Shown piece by piece: positions 5,373-6,661 of a DNA stretch of 6,661 bases. Numbering within the stretch: the first letter of the stretch is position 1; each line of letters begins with the position of its first letter. The stretch is from Lachnospiraceae bacterium (lineage in GTDB: Bacteria > Bacillota > Clostridia > Lachnospirales > Lachnospiraceae), in contig JAFTPY010000024.1 of the NCBI GenBank assembly GCA_017463035.1, forward strand, positions 1 through 6,661, in the 5' to 3' direction. The notes beneath the pieces were generated by a model that was given only the letters and a program-made list of their open reading frames with translations, was not told the DNA's origin and did no database searches. A program made the position numbers and the translations under genes.

Positions 5373-6661
5373 ATGACGAAGCAGGAATTCAGAGAATTGG
5401 CGGAAAGCCGCCTTATGTTTTTGGACGGAGCTACAGGCAGTAATTTGCAAAAGGCAGGTATGCCGACGGGAGTATGTCCGGAGCAGTGGATTATGGAGCA
5501 TCCGGATAGTCTGGTGCAGTTGCAAAAGAGTTATTTGCATCGGGGGACGGATATTATTTATGCACCGACCTTTTCCGCAAACCGGATCAAGCTGGCGGAG
5601 TACGGTCTGGAAGACCGTATCGAAGAACTGAACCGGGAGCTCGTGGGCTTAAGTAAGCGCGCGGTCGGAGAGTATATGGTGGAAAAGCGTAATGCGGAGT
5701 TTATTCCGTTTATTGCGGGCGATGTGACCATGACGGGAAAGCTGTTGCAGCCTTTAGGACCTCTTTCTTTTGAGGAGGCTGTTGAGGTATATAAGGAGCA
5801 GATGCGTATTTTGGTACAGGCCGGTGTAGACTTGTTTGTTATCGAAACTATGATGAGCCTGCAGGAAACCCGTGCGGCCCTGATTGCGGCGGGAGAGGTT
5901 TGTGATTTGCCGGTGATGGTGACCATGACCTTCGATGAGACGGCCCATACCCTTTACGGTACAGAGCCGGAAACGGCCATGTTGGTACTTCAGGGACTGG
6001 GCGCGGATGCGGTCGGCATAAACTGTGGTGCGGGACCGGAAAAGTGTCTGGAAATCGTACGCAGAATGAAAGCTGTGGCCAATGTTCCTGTCATTGCAAA
6101 GCCGAATGCCGGGATGCCGAAGCTGGTTGACGGAGAAACGGTGTATGACCAGACGCCGGAGACCTTTGCGAAGGAAATGAAGCTGTTGGTGGAGGCCGGT
6201 GCAGGAATCCTGGGCGGTTGTTGCGGAACTACACCGGACCATATTGCCTATTTATATGATACCTTGGGAAAGGTATATCCTCCTCACATTTCTACGGAGC
6301 AGGTACGGGCGTTGACCAACGAACGCCGTGCGGTATATGTGGATTTGGACGGTTCCTTTTTGGCGGTGGGAGAGCGGATTAACCCGACCGGGAAAAAGAA
6401 GTTCCAGGAGACCTTACGGGCCGGAGACACTTCCATGGCAGTGGATTTTGCCAGAGAGCAGGAGGAAAACGGAGCGGCAATTCTGGATGTAAATGTTGGC
6501 ATGGGCGGCATTGACGAGAAGGAAATGATGTGCCGTATCATAGAGGAAGTTTGTCAGGCAACGAATCTTCCGCTTTCTATCGATACCAGTGATGCGGAAG
6601 TAATGGAGGCGGCGTTACGGATGTATCCGGGACGTGCACTGGTGAATTCCGTATCTTTAGA
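5373..6661 (+). CDS. metH: Cobalamin-dependent methionine synthase, N-terminal part (gene runs off the window)
   Basis: The frame is open for 429 codons from ATG 5373 to the window end, with no stop. Residues 1 to about 300 form a homocysteine S-methyltransferase barrel: DGATGSNLQ at 18-26, the zinc ligand C218 in INCGAGP, and the pair C283-C284 in GGCCGTTP. Together these make the usual three-cysteine zinc site that activates homocysteine. Residues 332 onward begin the pterin-binding (methyl-THF) barrel: VGERINPTG (332-340), LDVNVG (371-376, with D372 and N374 expected to contact the pterin) and SIDTSD (402-407). Domain order matches MetH, in which a methyl group moves from 5-methyl-THF through cobalamin to homocysteine. 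The cobalamin domain, and any AdoMet-dependent reactivation domain, would lie past the end. It follows metF by 12 nt. Confidence 0.93.
   Translation, partial: MTKQEFRELAESRLMFLDGATGSNLQKAGMPTGVCPEQWIMEHPDSLVQLQKSYLHRGTDIIYAPTFSANRIKLAEYGLEDRIEELNRELVGLSKRAVGEYMVEKRNAEFIPFIAGDVTMTGKLLQPLGPLSFEEAVEVYKEQMRILVQAGVDLFVIETMMSLQETRAALIAAGEVCDLPVMVTMTFDETAHTLYGTEPETAMLVLQGLGADAVGINCGAGPEKCLEIVRRMKAVANVPVIAKPNAGMPKLVDGETVYDQTPETFAKEMKLLVEAGAGILGGCCGTTPDHIAYLYDTLGKVYPPHISTEQVRALTNERRAVYVDLDGSFLAVGERINPTGKKKFQETLRAGDTSMAVDFAREQEENGAAILDVNVGMGGIDEKEMMCRIIEEVCQATNLPLSIDTSDAEVMEAALRMYPGRALVNSVSL

Noticed and set aside
5754..6242. Minus-strand open frame of 162 codons
   Set aside because: It is antisense to the conserved homocysteine-binding domain of metH and reflects codon bias of that gene. 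The overlapping minus frame at 5558-5926 is rejected for the same reason.
1..6661. Defence, phage, toxin-antitoxin, CRISPR or other novel multi-gene system
   Set aside because: All genes except the PHP enzyme and the FliK-like protein belong to well-known housekeeping families with intact motifs. No repeats with spacers, integrase, transposase or attachment site were found.

Overview
The window looks like an ordinary chromosomal segment from an anaerobic Firmicute, most likely a Lachnospiraceae-type Clostridium. This is inferred from strong AGGAGG-type ribosome binding sites, GTG and TTG starts, an FprA-type flavodiiron protein tail, a long FliK-like protein of the kind found in that group, and the style of the BirA, MetF and MetH proteins. 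I see no rRNA, tRNA, CRISPR array, phage gene or insertion sequence. Nothing here is clearly a new biological system.

Layout. (1) Positions 1-276 hold the 3' end of a plus-strand A-type flavoprotein gene (fprA-like). (2) A 12-bp rho-independent terminator hairpin at 307-347 separates it from a convergent minus-strand gene. (3) Positions 358-2103 (minus) encode a 581-residue protein with a FliK/Flg_hook-like C-terminus. No other flagellar gene is visible. (4) Positions 2104-2279 form a compact divergent control region. It has one sigma-A-like promoter for the minus gene and one for the plus genes, and a perfect 10-bp palindrome lies inside the spacer of the plus promoter. (5) From 2280 to the window end there are five tightly packed plus-strand genes: biotin protein ligase (birA, GTG start), biotin ECF-transporter S component (bioY, TTG start), a PHP-family phosphoesterase resembling histidinol phosphatase, 5,10-methylenetetrahydrofolate reductase (metF), and the first 429 codons of cobalamin-dependent methionine synthase (metH). 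Gaps are 19, 41, 24 and 12 nt with no terminator visible between genes, so they are probably one transcript.

How the genes work together. BioY imports biotin and BirA attaches it to carboxylases, which makes a biotin-scavenging pair; no biotin synthesis gene is present. MetF makes 5-methyltetrahydrofolate and MetH uses it to methylate homocysteine, so the last two genes form the final two steps of methionine synthesis and folate recycling. The role of the PHP enzyme between the two pairs cannot be settled from sequence. BirA lacks the N-terminal DNA-binding domain, so this copy is unlikely to be the repressor of bioY. No SAM riboswitch or T-box was recognised upstream of the operon or of metF.

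The observations most worth checking are the promoter-spacer palindrome, the isolated FliK-like gene with its internal repeats, the biotin/PHP/methionine gene grouping, and an exact 17-bp repeat within birA read in two different frames.
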